From: JARRJS01 sp037388885 | GTDB lineage: Bacteria; Gemmatimonadota; Gemmatimonadetes; Longimicrobiales; RSA9 | Reading direction: 5' to 3' | Assembly: GCA_037388885.1 (NCBI GenBank) | Contig: JARRJS010000003.1 | Span: forward strand, 1 to 64,000 | Length of the DNA stretch: 64,000 nucleotides | In this document: one piece after another, positions 16,812 to 25,947 of the stretch | How the letters are laid out: the number at the start of each line of letters is the position of its first letter | How positions within the stretch are numbered: position 1 is the stretch's first letter | Notes under the pieces: generated by a model | Told to the model about the DNA's origin: nothing | Seen by the model: the letters and a program-made list of their open reading frames with translations, nothing else | Database searches by the model: none | Made by a program: the position numbers and the translations under genes

Positions 16812-17936
16812 TCAGACCGATATGCGCTCGTGGCGCACGGTGAGGTCATCCAGCCGGTCCAGGTCAACGTCCACACCGAGTCCCGCGCGGTCCAGCGGCA
16901 CCTCCATGGTGCCGTCGCCGGTCATCGTCCACTCGGGCGTTACGATGTCGCGATCCCAGTACCGGGCGCTCGGCGAAAGATCGCCCGGAAGCTGGAAGTT
17001 GGGGAGGGAGGCCAACGCCACGTTGTACGCGCGGCCGATGCCGCTTTCCAGCATGCCGCCGCACCAGACCGGCAGACCCGCCCGTTCGCAGATGTCATGG
17101 ATCTCGTTGGACGCGCTGAAGCCGCCCACGCGACCCGGCTTGATGTTGATGATCCGTCCGCTACCCAGGGTGATCATGTCTTCCGCGTGCCTCGGGGAGT
17201 CGATGGACTCGTCCAGGCAGAGCGGCGTGCGCAGACGCTTCTGGAGCGCCGCGTGGCGGACCAGGTCAGAACGGTCGAGCGGCTGCTCGATCATCATCAG
17301 CTCCAGCTCGTCCAGCCGCGCCAGCACGTCCGCACGGTCCAGGGCATACGCCGAGTTGGCATCCACCATGAGCGGCGCGTCCGGACCCAGCGCCTCCCGC
17401 ACCGCCGCCGCGGTCTCGTAGTCGGCGCCCGGCTTGATCTTCATCTTGACCTTGCGGTAGCCCTGCGCCAACGCCTCGCGGGCACGCTCCACCAGCGCGG
17501 CCGGACTGGCCTGGATACCCAAAGAGATACCCACGGGCACGCGCGTGCGCGTGCCGCCCAGCAGGCGCGCCAGGGGCAGCTCGCGCAGCGTCGCCGCCAG
17601 CGCCCAAAGGCCCATCTCGACGGCCGCCTTCGCCATCTGGTGACCCCGGAAATCCTGCTCCAACACCGCCCGTACATCGCCCGGCTCCTCGAAGGTGCGA
17701 CGCAACACCCGCGGCGCTACCCACGACTTGATGGCCAGCCATGCGGTGTCGATTGTCTCCGGGCTGTAATTCGGCGCCTCGCCCGCCACGCACTCCGACC
17801 AGCACGACACACCGTCAGGGTGCACCAGCTCCAGGATCAGGATCCGACGATCTTTCACCATCCCCGACGAAATCTCAAACCGTTCCTTCAACGGCAGCGC
17901 AATCTCCCTCAGGATCAACTCGTCGACCCTCAACAT
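16812..17936 (-). CDS. menC: Enolase-superfamily o-succinylbenzoate synthase / N-succinylamino-acid racemase
   Basis: 374 residues, full length for the MenC/NSAR family. Catalytic residues are all visible: the KMK pair at 164-166, metal ligands Asp192 (VDAN), Glu217 (IEQP) and Asp242 (CLDES), and the second base Lys266 (NIKPGRVGG). Members make o-succinylbenzoate for menaquinone, racemise N-succinylamino acids, or do both. No other menaquinone gene is nearby. The surrounding D-peptide hydrolases, and a GNAT gene that shares its promoter motif, favour the racemase role (inference). GGAGGC seven bases upstream supports the start. It is divergent from susC across a 285-base regulatory region. 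Confidence 0.85.
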   Translation of the reverse strand: MLRVDELILREIALPLKERFEISSGMVKDRRILILELVHPDGVSCWSECVAGEAPNYSPETIDTAWLAIKSWVAPRVLRRTFEEPGDVRAVLEQDFRGHQMAKAAVEMGLWALAATLRELPLARLLGGTRTRVPVGISLGIQASPAALVERAREALAQGYRKVKMKIKPGADYETAAAVREALGPDAPLMVDANSAYALDRADVLARLDELELMMIEQPLDRSDLVRHAALQKRLRTPLCLDESIDSPRHAEDMITLGSGRIINIKPGRVGGFSASNEIHDICERAGLPVWCGGMLESGIGRAYNVALASLPNFQLPGDLSPSARYWDRDIVTPEWTMTGDGTMEVPLDRAGLGVDVDLDRLDDLTVRHERISV

Positions 17937-18032
17937 CCGTCCGCCTCCAGTCCAACTGTGTCAGTACGATGCGCGACCTCGTCGCCAGCCGCCGCCCTCC
18001 GGGCGGAACGGAGGCGCCTGTCGCGGGAATCC

Positions 18033-18061
18033 TTGCACGAATGAGCGGCACTCATTAATGT
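18033..18061 (+). promoter_or_regulatory. Predicted sigma70-like promoter of the susCD operon
   Basis: TTGCAC (18033-18038), 17 bases, TAATGT (18056-18061). Transcription would start near 18068, so the TGTATACA palindrome at 18071 falls at about +4 to +11, a repressor-like position. The spacer contains a second dyad, AATGAG-N5-CTCATT (18040-18056). Confidence 0.4.
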
Positions 18062-18066
18062 AGCCC

Positions 18067-18078
18067 TAAGTGTATACA
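18067..18078 (-). promoter_or_regulatory. Putative GntR/FCD operator in the racemase-susC divergent region
   Basis: On the minus strand TTGTATACACTT, containing the palindrome TGTATACA (18071-18078). The same 12 bases occur at 33073-33084. FCD-type GntR regulators commonly bind short AT-rich palindromes of the TNGTATACNA kind, and such a regulator is encoded at 32288. On the minus strand TTGTAT here, followed 16 bases later by TAATGA, could also serve as a promoter for the leftward racemase gene. Confidence 0.5.
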
Positions 18079-18221
18079 AAACTCCATGCAGCATGGTGTG
18101 CGATGCACGCCGCAATCATACATGGCACGTGCCGCGGGGATCAAGTATCTGGATGTCCGCGACCAGGTCCGACGTCGGTTTCTGTGTGGTTCGAGGTCGT
18201 AACAGCTGATGGAGGGATGCT

Positions 18222-21200
18222 ATGCGGCAGGAAGCCCTAGCCAGCTTCAAGCGACGGGGGATGGTGTGTCGTTCCCGAGGAGTTGCGCTGGCTCTGACCA
18301 TTGGTTTGCTGGTAGTGAGTGTCGTCCCCGTGCAGGCACAGACCGGGGCGATCGGCGGGACTGTCGTAGCGGGGAAGACGTTACGTCCTCTGGCCGGGGC
18401 CCAGGTGGTACTGATGGGCACCAAGAGGGGGACTCTAACGGACTCGAATGGTCGGTTTCTGATTCCGGGTGTGGCCGGGACCACGGCAAGGCTGCAGGTG
18501 GTCATGATCGGTTACAAGACGGAAACACTGACGGTGCCGGTGGGAAAGCTGGACATCGAGGTCAGCATGCAGGTGGCGGCGGTTGCGTTGAATCGGATCG
18601 TGGTCACAGGGCAACCGGGTGGAGCGCGCGCTAAGTCCATCGGAAACTCGGTGGACGTCGTCGATGCTGCAACGGTGGCTTCGACGCAGCCGGTGAACAA
18701 TGTGCAGGACATGCTGGATGCACGGGCACCGGCGGTTTCAATCATGCGCGGCACCGGCATGGTCGGGGCGGGCTCCCGTATCAGGATCCGCGGGATCACG
18801 AGTTTCTCGCTGTCGGGCAATCCACTCATCTACGTGGACGGCATCCGTGTGGACAACGAGTCGAACAGCGGGATTTCCATCCAGGCATTCGGCTCGGCGG
18901 TTGTCTCACGACTGAATGACTTCGACCCGGCCCAGATCGAGAGCATCCAGGTCTTGAAAGGGGCGGCGGCGACAACGTTGTTCGGAACCGAGGCGGCGCG
19001 TGGTGTGATCAACATCATCACGAAGAAGGGCGCCCCCGGGGCGACGACGTACAACTTCACGATCAAACAGGGGGCCAACTGGTTCTCTAATCCAGAAGGT
19101 CGGATGCCGACAAACTACTGGCGGGATCCGTCGGGCAACATGGTCGCGCTGTCGTTCGCCGATCTTCAGAAGCTCTACGGCCGGAACATCTTCCGTACGG
19201 GGGGGCTCCAAACGTATGACGCGAATGTGAGCGGCGGTTCCGAGGTCCTGCGTTATTTCGTCGCAGGCGACCTCACTCAGAACCAGGGCGCCGAGCCGAA
19301 CAATTTCAAGAATCAGTTCAGTGGCCGGGTGAATCTCGACATCCAGCCGTCGTCCAAGATCCACATTACGACGAGCGCGGGCTATGTGAACAGCCGAACG
19401 GAGTTGAGCTGTGAGGCGGGTTGCGGCGGCGCCATGTGGGACGCGACCTACTCGACACCGGCGCACTTGCCGCAATACGAGTGTGCGGCCACGGGCAACG
19501 CCTACGGCTGTGGCTTCCAGCTTGGATTCCGCAGCTGGACGCCGGAAGCAGAGCGGGCGATGCTGGACTACCAGATGGTGCACCGCTTCACCGGCAGCGT
19601 GAACCTGGAGTGGAAGCCGTTCAAGTGGATGACGCACCGATTGGTGGTGGGAACCGACTTAACGGAGGAGAAGAACCCGGAGCACCTGCCGTATCTGACG
19701 AACGATACGCTCATCTACTTCTGGGGGCCATACTACAGCAAGGGCTACACGTGGGAAAACCTGACCACGCACGTGTATCGCACGTTCGATTACGCAGGCA
19801 CGGTGGATTTCGATGTCAACCCGCACGTGAACTCCTCCACATCCTTCGGTCTGCAGTACTACACGAAGCACATGGAATTCCTGCAGGCGGAGGGCGACCA
19901 GTTCTCGGCGCCGGGCCTGTCGACGATCAACGCGACAGCGACACAGGTGGGCGTGCACGGCGACTACGAGGACAATTTCACGCTGGGGATGTACGGCCAG
20001 GAACAGGTGGCGTTGAACGACCGGCTGTTCCTGACGGCCGCCGTTCGCGTGGACAACAACTCTGCATTCGGCTCGGACTTCCAATGGGTCGTCTACCCCA
20101 AAGCAAGCCTGTCCTGGGTACTGAATGAAGAGCCTGCAGTACGGAGGCGCATGCCGGATTGGATCGACGCATTCAAACTGCGGATGGCGTACGGAGAGTC
20201 CGGCCAGCAGCCACAGGCTTTCTCGGCCCTGCGGACGTACGAGCCCGTCACCGGGAGCCAGGATCGGCCAGCGATCACGCCCCAGGCCGTCGGCAATCCG
20301 AATCTGGGTCCGGAGCGCGTGAAGGAGATCGAAGCGGGCTTTGATGCGGGTCTGTTCAACGACCGGGTCGGCGCCGAGTTCACGTACTTCCACAACCGCA
20401 CCGTGGACGGGATCCTTCTCCGTCCCGTACCCCCTTCCAGCGGGTTCCCCGGTTCGCAGTATGTGAACGCGGGTGAAATCACCGGCCATGGCATCGAAGT
20501 GACGGTGCACGGCTCAGTGCTGAACCTCAAGAACTTCGGCTGGGACCTGGCCTTCAACGTGTCGACCAACCACACGAAGGTGACGAAGCTGTATGGCAAC
20601 GACACGACCATCGTGACGGGCAGCACACAGTACAAGCTGGGCTACCCGGCCAACGCATGGTTCCGGGAACGCGCCGTGAGCGCGACGTACGACCCGACGA
20701 CGGGCCGCGCAACCAACATCATGTGTGATGACGGCAACGGCGGGACGACCCCGTGTTACGGTCCGAATGGGGAGGTGCTCGCGCCGCGCGTGTACATGGG
20801 CAACACCCAGCCGACGACCACCGGTGGAATCACGTCGACGTTCATGATCTTTTCCAGGCTACAGCTGAACACGGTGGTCGATTTCAGCCTGGGCAACAGG
20901 AAGTGGGACAACAACCTGCGGGTGCGTTGCCAGATCTTCCTGACCTGCCTCGAAAACATGAACCCGGAACAATATGATCCTGCCCTGATCGCGGGGATTC
21001 AGAGCAACGACATCCTGAACCAGTGGATCATCAACGACGCGAGCTTTGCCAAGCTCCGGGAAGTGTCCCTGCGGTATACGATGCCGGCTTCCTTCGCGCA
21101 AAAGATCGGTGCCAAACGGGCGTCCATCACCATCGCCGGCCGCAACCTGCATACGTGGTCGAAATGGACGGGGCTGGATCCGGAAAACATGTTCCTGGGC

Positions 21201-21275
21201 GGGCCTACGTTCCTGGAACAGGACAATCTTCCGCAGCTTATGCAGTTCGTGACCACCATCAATGTCAGCTTTTAG
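18222..21275 (+). CDS. SusC/RagA-family TonB-linked outer-membrane transporter
   Basis: 1017 residues. The signal peptide ends near VQAQ (about residue 40). A carboxypeptidase-like domain occupies about 42-130 (IGGTVVAGKTLRPLAGAQVVLMGTK), and the plug about 135-260 (GSRIRIRGITSFSLSGNPLIYVDGIRVD). The 22-strand barrel ends in FVTTINVSF. It imports a bulky nutrient, probably a peptide judging from downstream enzymes. The start at 18222 has GGAGGG just upstream. It heads an operon with the susD gene 15 bases downstream. Confidence 0.93.
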   Translation: MRQEALASFKRRGMVCRSRGVALALTIGLLVVSVVPVQAQTGAIGGTVVAGKTLRPLAGAQVVLMGTKRGTLTDSNGRFLIPGVAGTTARLQVVMIGYKTETLTVPVGKLDIEVSMQVAAVALNRIVVTGQPGGARAKSIGNSVDVVDAATVASTQPVNNVQDMLDARAPAVSIMRGTGMVGAGSRIRIRGITSFSLSGNPLIYVDGIRVDNESNSGISIQAFGSAVVSRLNDFDPAQIESIQVLKGAAATTLFGTEAARGVINIITKKGAPGATTYNFTIKQGANWFSNPEGRMPTNYWRDPSGNMVALSFADLQKLYGRNIFRTGGLQTYDANVSGGSEVLRYFVAGDLTQNQGAEPNNFKNQFSGRVNLDIQPSSKIHITTSAGYVNSRTELSCEAGCGGAMWDATYSTPAHLPQYECAATGNAYGCGFQLGFRSWTPEAERAMLDYQMVHRFTGSVNLEWKPFKWMTHRLVVGTDLTEEKNPEHLPYLTNDTLIYFWGPYYSKGYTWENLTTHVYRTFDYAGTVDFDVNPHVNSSTSFGLQYYTKHMEFLQAEGDQFSAPGLSTINATATQVGVHGDYEDNFTLGMYGQEQVALNDRLFLTAAVRVDNNSAFGSDFQWVVYPKASLSWVLNEEPAVRRRMPDWIDAFKLRMAYGESGQQPQAFSALRTYEPVTGSQDRPAITPQAVGNPNLGPERVKEIEAGFDAGLFNDRVGAEFTYFHNRTVDGILLRPVPPSSGFPGSQYVNAGEITGHGIEVTVHGSVLNLKNFGWDLAFNVSTNHTKVTKLYGNDTTIVTGSTQYKLGYPANAWFRERAVSATYDPTTGRATNIMCDDGNGGTTPCYGPNGEVLAPRVYMGNTQPTTTGGITSTFMIFSRLQLNTVVDFSLGNRKWDNNLRVRCQIFLTCLENMNPEQYDPALIAGIQSNDILNQWIINDASFAKLREVSLRYTMPASFAQKIGAKRASITIAGRNLHTWSKWTGLDPENMFLGGPTFLEQDNLPQLMQFVTTINVSF

Positions 21276-21290
21276 ACCGGGAGCGCCAAC

Positions 21291-22577
21291 ATGATTACGA
21301 GGATGAAGAAGTGCGGCGCATTCGGCAAAGCCGGCCGGGACCTTGCGATCCTGTTCCTGAGCATGTCGGTGTTGGCGGCTTGCGACACGAGTCGCTTCCT
21401 GAATGTCACCGCGCCGAGCCGGCTGCCGGCGGCCGATTTGGAATCGCCTTCGAACGCACCGCTTCTGGTCGACGGCGCCGTGGAGGACTTTGGCTGCGCG
21501 TTCGCATCCGTGGTGCTCGTGGAGGCGATCGTGAGTGATGAGTTCTCCGACGCGCAGCTGGGCGCGGCGGCCTGGCCGTACGACCGCCGGGATGCGAATA
21601 CGCAACCGAGCGGCATCTACGGCACCAGCGGCTGCGACAGCAACCAGAATCCGGGCGTGTACCGGCCCCTGTCCACGGCACGTTTCTCAGCCGACAACGC
21701 CCTGAAGCTGCTACAGGGCTGGACCGACGCGGAGGTGCCGAAGCGGGACTCGCTGATAGCCGTGGCGGCCCTGTATTCAGCGTACAGCTACACATGGCTC
21801 GGCATGACCATGTGCAACGCGGCTATTGACGAGGGTCCGGAGATCGGCCAGCAGGATTTGTTCGCCCTGGCGGAGGACAAGTTCAACCTGGCGATCCAGG
21901 AAGGAGGGACGGCCGGGCTCACCGACCTTGTCAACGCGGCCTACGTCGGCCGGGCCCGGGTCCGTTTGTTCCAGGGCGACATGAGCGGGGCGATCAGCGA
22001 CGCCCAGCAGGTGCCTGCCGGCTTCGTCTACAATGCCGATTACTCGAGCGCCAACAACCGTCGCTACAACCGGGTCTTTGCATCCAACGTGCAGTACCGG
22101 ATGTACTCCGTGGAGGACCAGGACCGCGCCTTGATGACGGCAGGCGTCGTGGACCCGCGGACGGTAGCGCAGGATTCGCACCAGGCGGGTGCCGACGGCA
22201 GCGACGTCTGGGTTCAGACGAAGTATACCAGCTTCTCGAGCCCGATTCCCATTGCCAAATACGAAGAGGCACAGCTCATCCTGGCAGAGGCCGAAGGCGG
22301 CCAGGCGGCGGTGGCCATCATCAACGGGCTGCGTGACGAAGTCGGTCTGCCGCATTTCCAGAGCACGGATCCTCAGGCGATCATGAACCAGGTGATCGAT
22401 GAGCGTCGCAAGGTCTTGTTCGTGGAAGGGCAGCGCCAGTACGACATCGAGCGATTCAATCTGCCACAGGTCCCCGCGCCGGGTACGGCGTACCCGGTCA
22501 AGGGTGGCACGTATGGCAACACGACGTGCTTCCCGCTTCCCAATGTGGAGCGCTTCAACAATCCGAACATTCCTTGA
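21291..22577 (+). CDS. SusD/RagB-family substrate-binding lipoprotein
   Basis: 428 residues. The signal ends in a lipobox (LAAC), then the typical SusD opening DTSRFLNVTAP. Helical repeats follow (ADNALKLLQGWTDAEVPKRDSLIAVAALYSAYSYTWLG), and the conserved C-terminal part VIDERRKVLFVEGQRQYDIERF and GTAYPVKGGTYGNTTCFPLP. It caps the SusC barrel on the cell surface and captures the nutrient. It lies 15 bases after susC. A strong hairpin follows its stop codon. Confidence 0.92.
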   Translation: MITRMKKCGAFGKAGRDLAILFLSMSVLAACDTSRFLNVTAPSRLPAADLESPSNAPLLVDGAVEDFGCAFASVVLVEAIVSDEFSDAQLGAAAWPYDRRDANTQPSGIYGTSGCDSNQNPGVYRPLSTARFSADNALKLLQGWTDAEVPKRDSLIAVAALYSAYSYTWLGMTMCNAAIDEGPEIGQQDLFALAEDKFNLAIQEGGTAGLTDLVNAAYVGRARVRLFQGDMSGAISDAQQVPAGFVYNADYSSANNRRYNRVFASNVQYRMYSVEDQDRALMTAGVVDPRTVAQDSHQAGADGSDVWVQTKYTSFSSPIPIAKYEEAQLILAEAEGGQAAVAIINGLRDEVGLPHFQSTDPQAIMNQVIDERRKVLFVEGQRQYDIERFNLPQVPAPGTAYPVKGGTYGNTTCFPLPNVERFNNPNIP

Positions 22578-22586
22578 CTTGTGACC

Positions 22587-22615
22587 AGCCCCGGAGCCGA
22601 ATCGGCTCCGGGGCT
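22587..22615 (+). terminator. Strong hairpin after susD (terminator or attenuator)
   Basis: Perfect 14-base inverted repeat (AGCCCCGGAGCCGA / TCGGCTCCGGGGCT) with one base between the arms, starting ten bases after the susD stop. The following bases are GTTGTGT, with only a weak T-run, so read-through into the hydrolase genes is likely, as in other Sus-type operons where downstream enzyme genes are expressed less than susCD. Confidence 0.75.
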
Positions 22616-22656
22616 GTTGTGTATCTCGGTCACAGGTGCATCCGGGCGCCACCAAA

Positions 22657-24222
22657 ATGAACGCAATCGAGGGAAGGACCCGTCGCGGGCGCTCACGCTT
22701 CGTCGCGTTGGCCCTGCTGCTGCTTTTTGTGCTGCCACAGGGGTGGCTCGCCGGTCAGGAGCCGCCGCTCACCGGGCTGGACGGCTACATCCGGAACGCG
22801 ATGCAGCAATGGGGCATTGCCGGCCTGGCCATCGCCGTGGTCCACGACGACTCGGTGGTCTTCGCACAAGGCTACGGCGTGCGTCAAGTGGGGAAGCCCG
22901 ACCCGGTGGATACACACACGCTCTTCGCCATCGGCTCGAACACCAAGTTCTTCACTGCCGTTGCACTGGGCACGCTGGTCGATCAGGGCAAGATGGACTG
23001 GGATGCTCCGGTCACGACGTACCTGCCCTGGTTCCAGCTATACGACCCATACGTGACTCGCGAGTTCACCGTGGGTGACGCGTTGTCCCACGACAGCGGG
23101 CTGGGCCGGCGTGGTGATCTGCTCTGGTACGGCTCGACGTACAGCCGGGACGAGGTGTTGCACCGCATCCGCTATCTGAAGCCTATCTCCAGCTTCCGTG
23201 CGAAGTTCGGCTACCAGAACATCATGGTCATGGCGGCCGGCCAGGCCGGTGGGGCGGCCGCCGGCGAGAGTTGGGACTCCCTGGTGACCGGCCGGATTCT
23301 GCGGCCCTTGGGCATGGCCCAGACCAACACCAGCGTGCGCGACCTCGCAGGGCTGCCCGATGTCGCGCAGCCGCACGTCTGGCATGAAGGCAAGCCCACG
23401 CCCGTGCCGTGGCGAAACATCGACAACATCGGGCCTGCCGGCTCGATCAACTCCAACGTGATGGACATGTCGCATTGGCTGCGCATGCTGCTCGATGACG
23501 GCCGCTTCGGTGGAGAGCAGATCATCAAGCCGGCTACGCTACAGCGGATCGAAGCGCCGCATACGGTCATGCCGTTCTCGCAGGACAGTCTGTTTCCTTC
23601 AATACACTTCGTGTTCTACGGCTACGGCATCGGCATGGACGATTACCACGGCGTGAAGGTGCTACAGCACACCGGCGGCATCGATGGCATGCTGTCGCAG
23701 GTGGCACTGATCCCCGAGAGGCATCTGGGCCTCGTCGTGTTGACGAACACCGAAGGCCACAACGCGCTGTTTACGGCCCTCATGTGGCGCGTGTTCGATG
23801 CCTACCTGGGCGCGTCGCCGCGGGACTGGAGCACGATCCTGCTGGAGCGGACGAAGAAACAGGAAGCGGCCGCGGCCGCCCGTTGGAAGAAGCGGCAGGA
23901 GGAGCGAAAGACGGGCACGCATCCGTCGCTGTCGTTGTCCGCATATGCGGGTACGTACCGGAACGAGATGTACGGGGACCTGGACGTCCAATATGACGGG
24001 AAGAAGCTGGTCGTGCATTTCGGCCCGTCGTTCACCGGGGACCTCACGCACTGGCACTACGACACCTTCCTTGCCAACTGGCGCAGCATCCGTGAAGGCC
24101 GCGCGTTCATGAACTTCCATCTCGGGATAGACGGCAAGGTCGACTCCGTCGAGGTGCAGGGCATCGCGTCGTTTGCGCGAGTCGTAGAGCAGGCAGAGCA
24201 GAAGGACACGGGCGGGCGCTGA
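22657..24222 (+). CDS. Exported S12-type (beta-lactamase-fold) serine hydrolase
   Basis: 521 residues from the ATG at 22657 (a GTG at 22636 is the alternative). A signal peptide ends near WLAGQ. The S12 domain is at about 30-370: SNTK as the SxxK nucleophile motif (near residue 92), YQN as the YxN motif, and HTGG as the KTG equivalent. A C-terminal DUF3471-like beta domain follows (SLSAYAGTYRNEMYGDLDV). S12 members include DD-carboxypeptidases, D-aminopeptidases, alkaline D-peptidases and esterases. Context here favours a D-stereospecific peptidase, but the substrate is unproven. Confidence 0.85.
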   Translation: MNAIEGRTRRGRSRFVALALLLLFVLPQGWLAGQEPPLTGLDGYIRNAMQQWGIAGLAIAVVHDDSVVFAQGYGVRQVGKPDPVDTHTLFAIGSNTKFFTAVALGTLVDQGKMDWDAPVTTYLPWFQLYDPYVTREFTVGDALSHDSGLGRRGDLLWYGSTYSRDEVLHRIRYLKPISSFRAKFGYQNIMVMAAGQAGGAAAGESWDSLVTGRILRPLGMAQTNTSVRDLAGLPDVAQPHVWHEGKPTPVPWRNIDNIGPAGSINSNVMDMSHWLRMLLDDGRFGGEQIIKPATLQRIEAPHTVMPFSQDSLFPSIHFVFYGYGIGMDDYHGVKVLQHTGGIDGMLSQVALIPERHLGLVVLTNTEGHNALFTALMWRVFDAYLGASPRDWSTILLERTKKQEAAAAARWKKRQEERKTGTHPSLSLSAYAGTYRNEMYGDLDVQYDGKKLVVHFGPSFTGDLTHWHYDTFLANWRSIREGRAFMNFHLGIDGKVDSVEVQGIASFARVVEQAEQKDTGGR

Positions 24223-24263
24223 GGCCGCGCAGGCTTTTCCACTTCAACGCGAAGGAACGTCGC

Positions 24264-25946
24264 ATGAACATCGCTGGTCGTTTCCGGCCACCTGCCGTCG
24301 CGCTACTGTCTCTGGGCGTCGCCCTCGGTTGCGCTGCACGGTCTTCGCGTCCGGTTGCGGTCCGACCGCAGGAGTCGGCTCCGTACGACGTGGTGATTCG
24401 CGGCGGCCGGGTGCTCGATGGCGCCGGCAACCCGTGGATCGCCGCGGATGTGGCCATCAAGGACGGACGGTTCGCGAAGATCGGGCGCGTGGAGGGGCGG
24501 GGCAGGGTGGAGATCGATGCGTCGGGCGACTACGTGTCTCCCGGCTGGATCGACATGATGGATCAATCAGGCAGGGCCCTGTTGAAGAGCGGTCTGGCCG
24601 TGAACAAGCTGCGCGAGGGCGTTACCACGGCGATCGCCGGCGAAGGAGGTCCGCCGGTGCCGGCTGACTCCATGCGCGCGTACTTCGACACGCTGGAACG
24701 CCAGGGCATCAGTCTCAACTTCGGCATCTACTACAACGAGACGCAGGCGCGCGTCGCAGTCATGGGGCAGGTCGCGCGGGATCCGACGCCCGCGGAGCTG
24801 ACGCGCATGAAGGCGATCATGGACACGGCCATGGTCCAGGGCGCGCAGGGCATGACCACGGCGTTGATCTACCCGCCGGCGAGTTATTCGAAGACGCCGG
24901 AGCTGATCGCGGTGGCGCGTGAAGCTGCCCGGTACGGCGGGATCTACGCCAGCCATGTGCGAGGCGAAGGCAAGGAGGTGCTGGACGCCATCGGGGAAGC
25001 CATCCGCATCGGCGAGCAGGCGGGACTGCCGGTGGAGATCTTCCATCTGAAAGTGGCGTACAAGCCCGCCTGGGGCGTGCTCATGCCGCAGGTAGGCCGG
25101 CTCATCGATGCTGCGCGCGCCCGGGGCGATGAGGTGTCTGCGGACATGTACGTGTACACCGCGGGCGGAACGGGTCTGGAGGCGACGATCCCGTCCTGGG
25201 CCCATGAGGGAGGGGTGGACTCGCTCAAGGCGCGCCTGGCGCGGCCCGCCGTGCGGGCCCGGCTGAAGCGCGAGGTCCAGCAGGGCTCGCCCGGCTGGTG
25301 GAACATCGTCGAGGCGTCCGGGGGCTGGGACGGCATCATCCTGGCCAACGCGCGCAACCCTGCGAACGCACATTTCGAGGGTGAGTCCATCGCTCAGATC
25401 GCGGACGAGGAGCACAAGGACCCCGCGGACGCGGCCTGGGACCTGGTGGTGCAGGGTGATGGGCGGGTCACGGCGATCTATTTCATGATGAGCGAGAAGG
25501 ACATCGAGACGGCGCTCAGGTTCCCGTGGCTCAGCATCGGCAGCGATGCCGGGGCGTCGGTGGGGGGGAAGGGCGACGAGCTCGGGCTGCCGCATCCGCG
25601 GGCGTACGGCAATTTCCCCCGCGTCATCGCGCGCTACGTGCGGGATGAGCACGTGCTGACCCTGCCGGAGGCGATCCGTAAGATGACATCCTGGCCTGCC
25701 ACGCGGATGCGCCTCCAGGACCGCGGCGTGATCCGCGCGGGCGACTGGGCGGACGTGACGATCTTCAACTACGACGAAATCCAGGATGAGGCCACGTATG
25801 ACCATCCCAGGCGCTATGCGAAAGGCGTGGACTATGTGCTTGTCAACGGCAAAGTGGTCGTGGACCACGGACGCCACACCGGCGCGAAGCCGGGCATGGT
25901 CCTCTACGGCCCGGGCTACGTTCCGGCCCCGTCCGCGGGGCACTGA
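24264..25946 (+). CDS. D-aminoacylase-like amidohydrolase lipoprotein
   Basis: 560 residues with lipobox VALGC, so attached to a membrane. The amidohydrolase architecture is clear: an N-terminal beta sandwich (YDVVIRGGRVLDGAGNPWIAADVAIKDG), the TIM barrel, and a C-terminal return to the sandwich (GDWADVTIFNYDEIQDEATYDHPRRYAKGVDYVLVNGKVV). This end is diagnostic of the N-acyl-D-amino-acid deacylase family. The histidines of YASHVRGEG and EIFHLKVAY and the aspartate of SIGSDAGA are present. The first metal-site motif, normally HxH, reads IDMMDQSG here, so the metal site is altered. It would release D-amino acids from N-acyl or dipeptide substrates. It is followed after one base by the next gene. 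Confidence 0.8.
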   Translation: MNIAGRFRPPAVALLSLGVALGCAARSSRPVAVRPQESAPYDVVIRGGRVLDGAGNPWIAADVAIKDGRFAKIGRVEGRGRVEIDASGDYVSPGWIDMMDQSGRALLKSGLAVNKLREGVTTAIAGEGGPPVPADSMRAYFDTLERQGISLNFGIYYNETQARVAVMGQVARDPTPAELTRMKAIMDTAMVQGAQGMTTALIYPPASYSKTPELIAVAREAARYGGIYASHVRGEGKEVLDAIGEAIRIGEQAGLPVEIFHLKVAYKPAWGVLMPQVGRLIDAARARGDEVSADMYVYTAGGTGLEATIPSWAHEGGVDSLKARLARPAVRARLKREVQQGSPGWWNIVEASGGWDGIILANARNPANAHFEGESIAQIADEEHKDPADAAWDLVVQGDGRVTAIYFMMSEKDIETALRFPWLSIGSDAGASVGGKGDELGLPHPRAYGNFPRVIARYVRDEHVLTLPEAIRKMTSWPATRMRLQDRGVIRAGDWADVTIFNYDEIQDEATYDHPRRYAKGVDYVLVNGKVVVDHGRHTGAKPGMVLYGPGYVPAPSAGH

Positions 25947-25947
25947 C

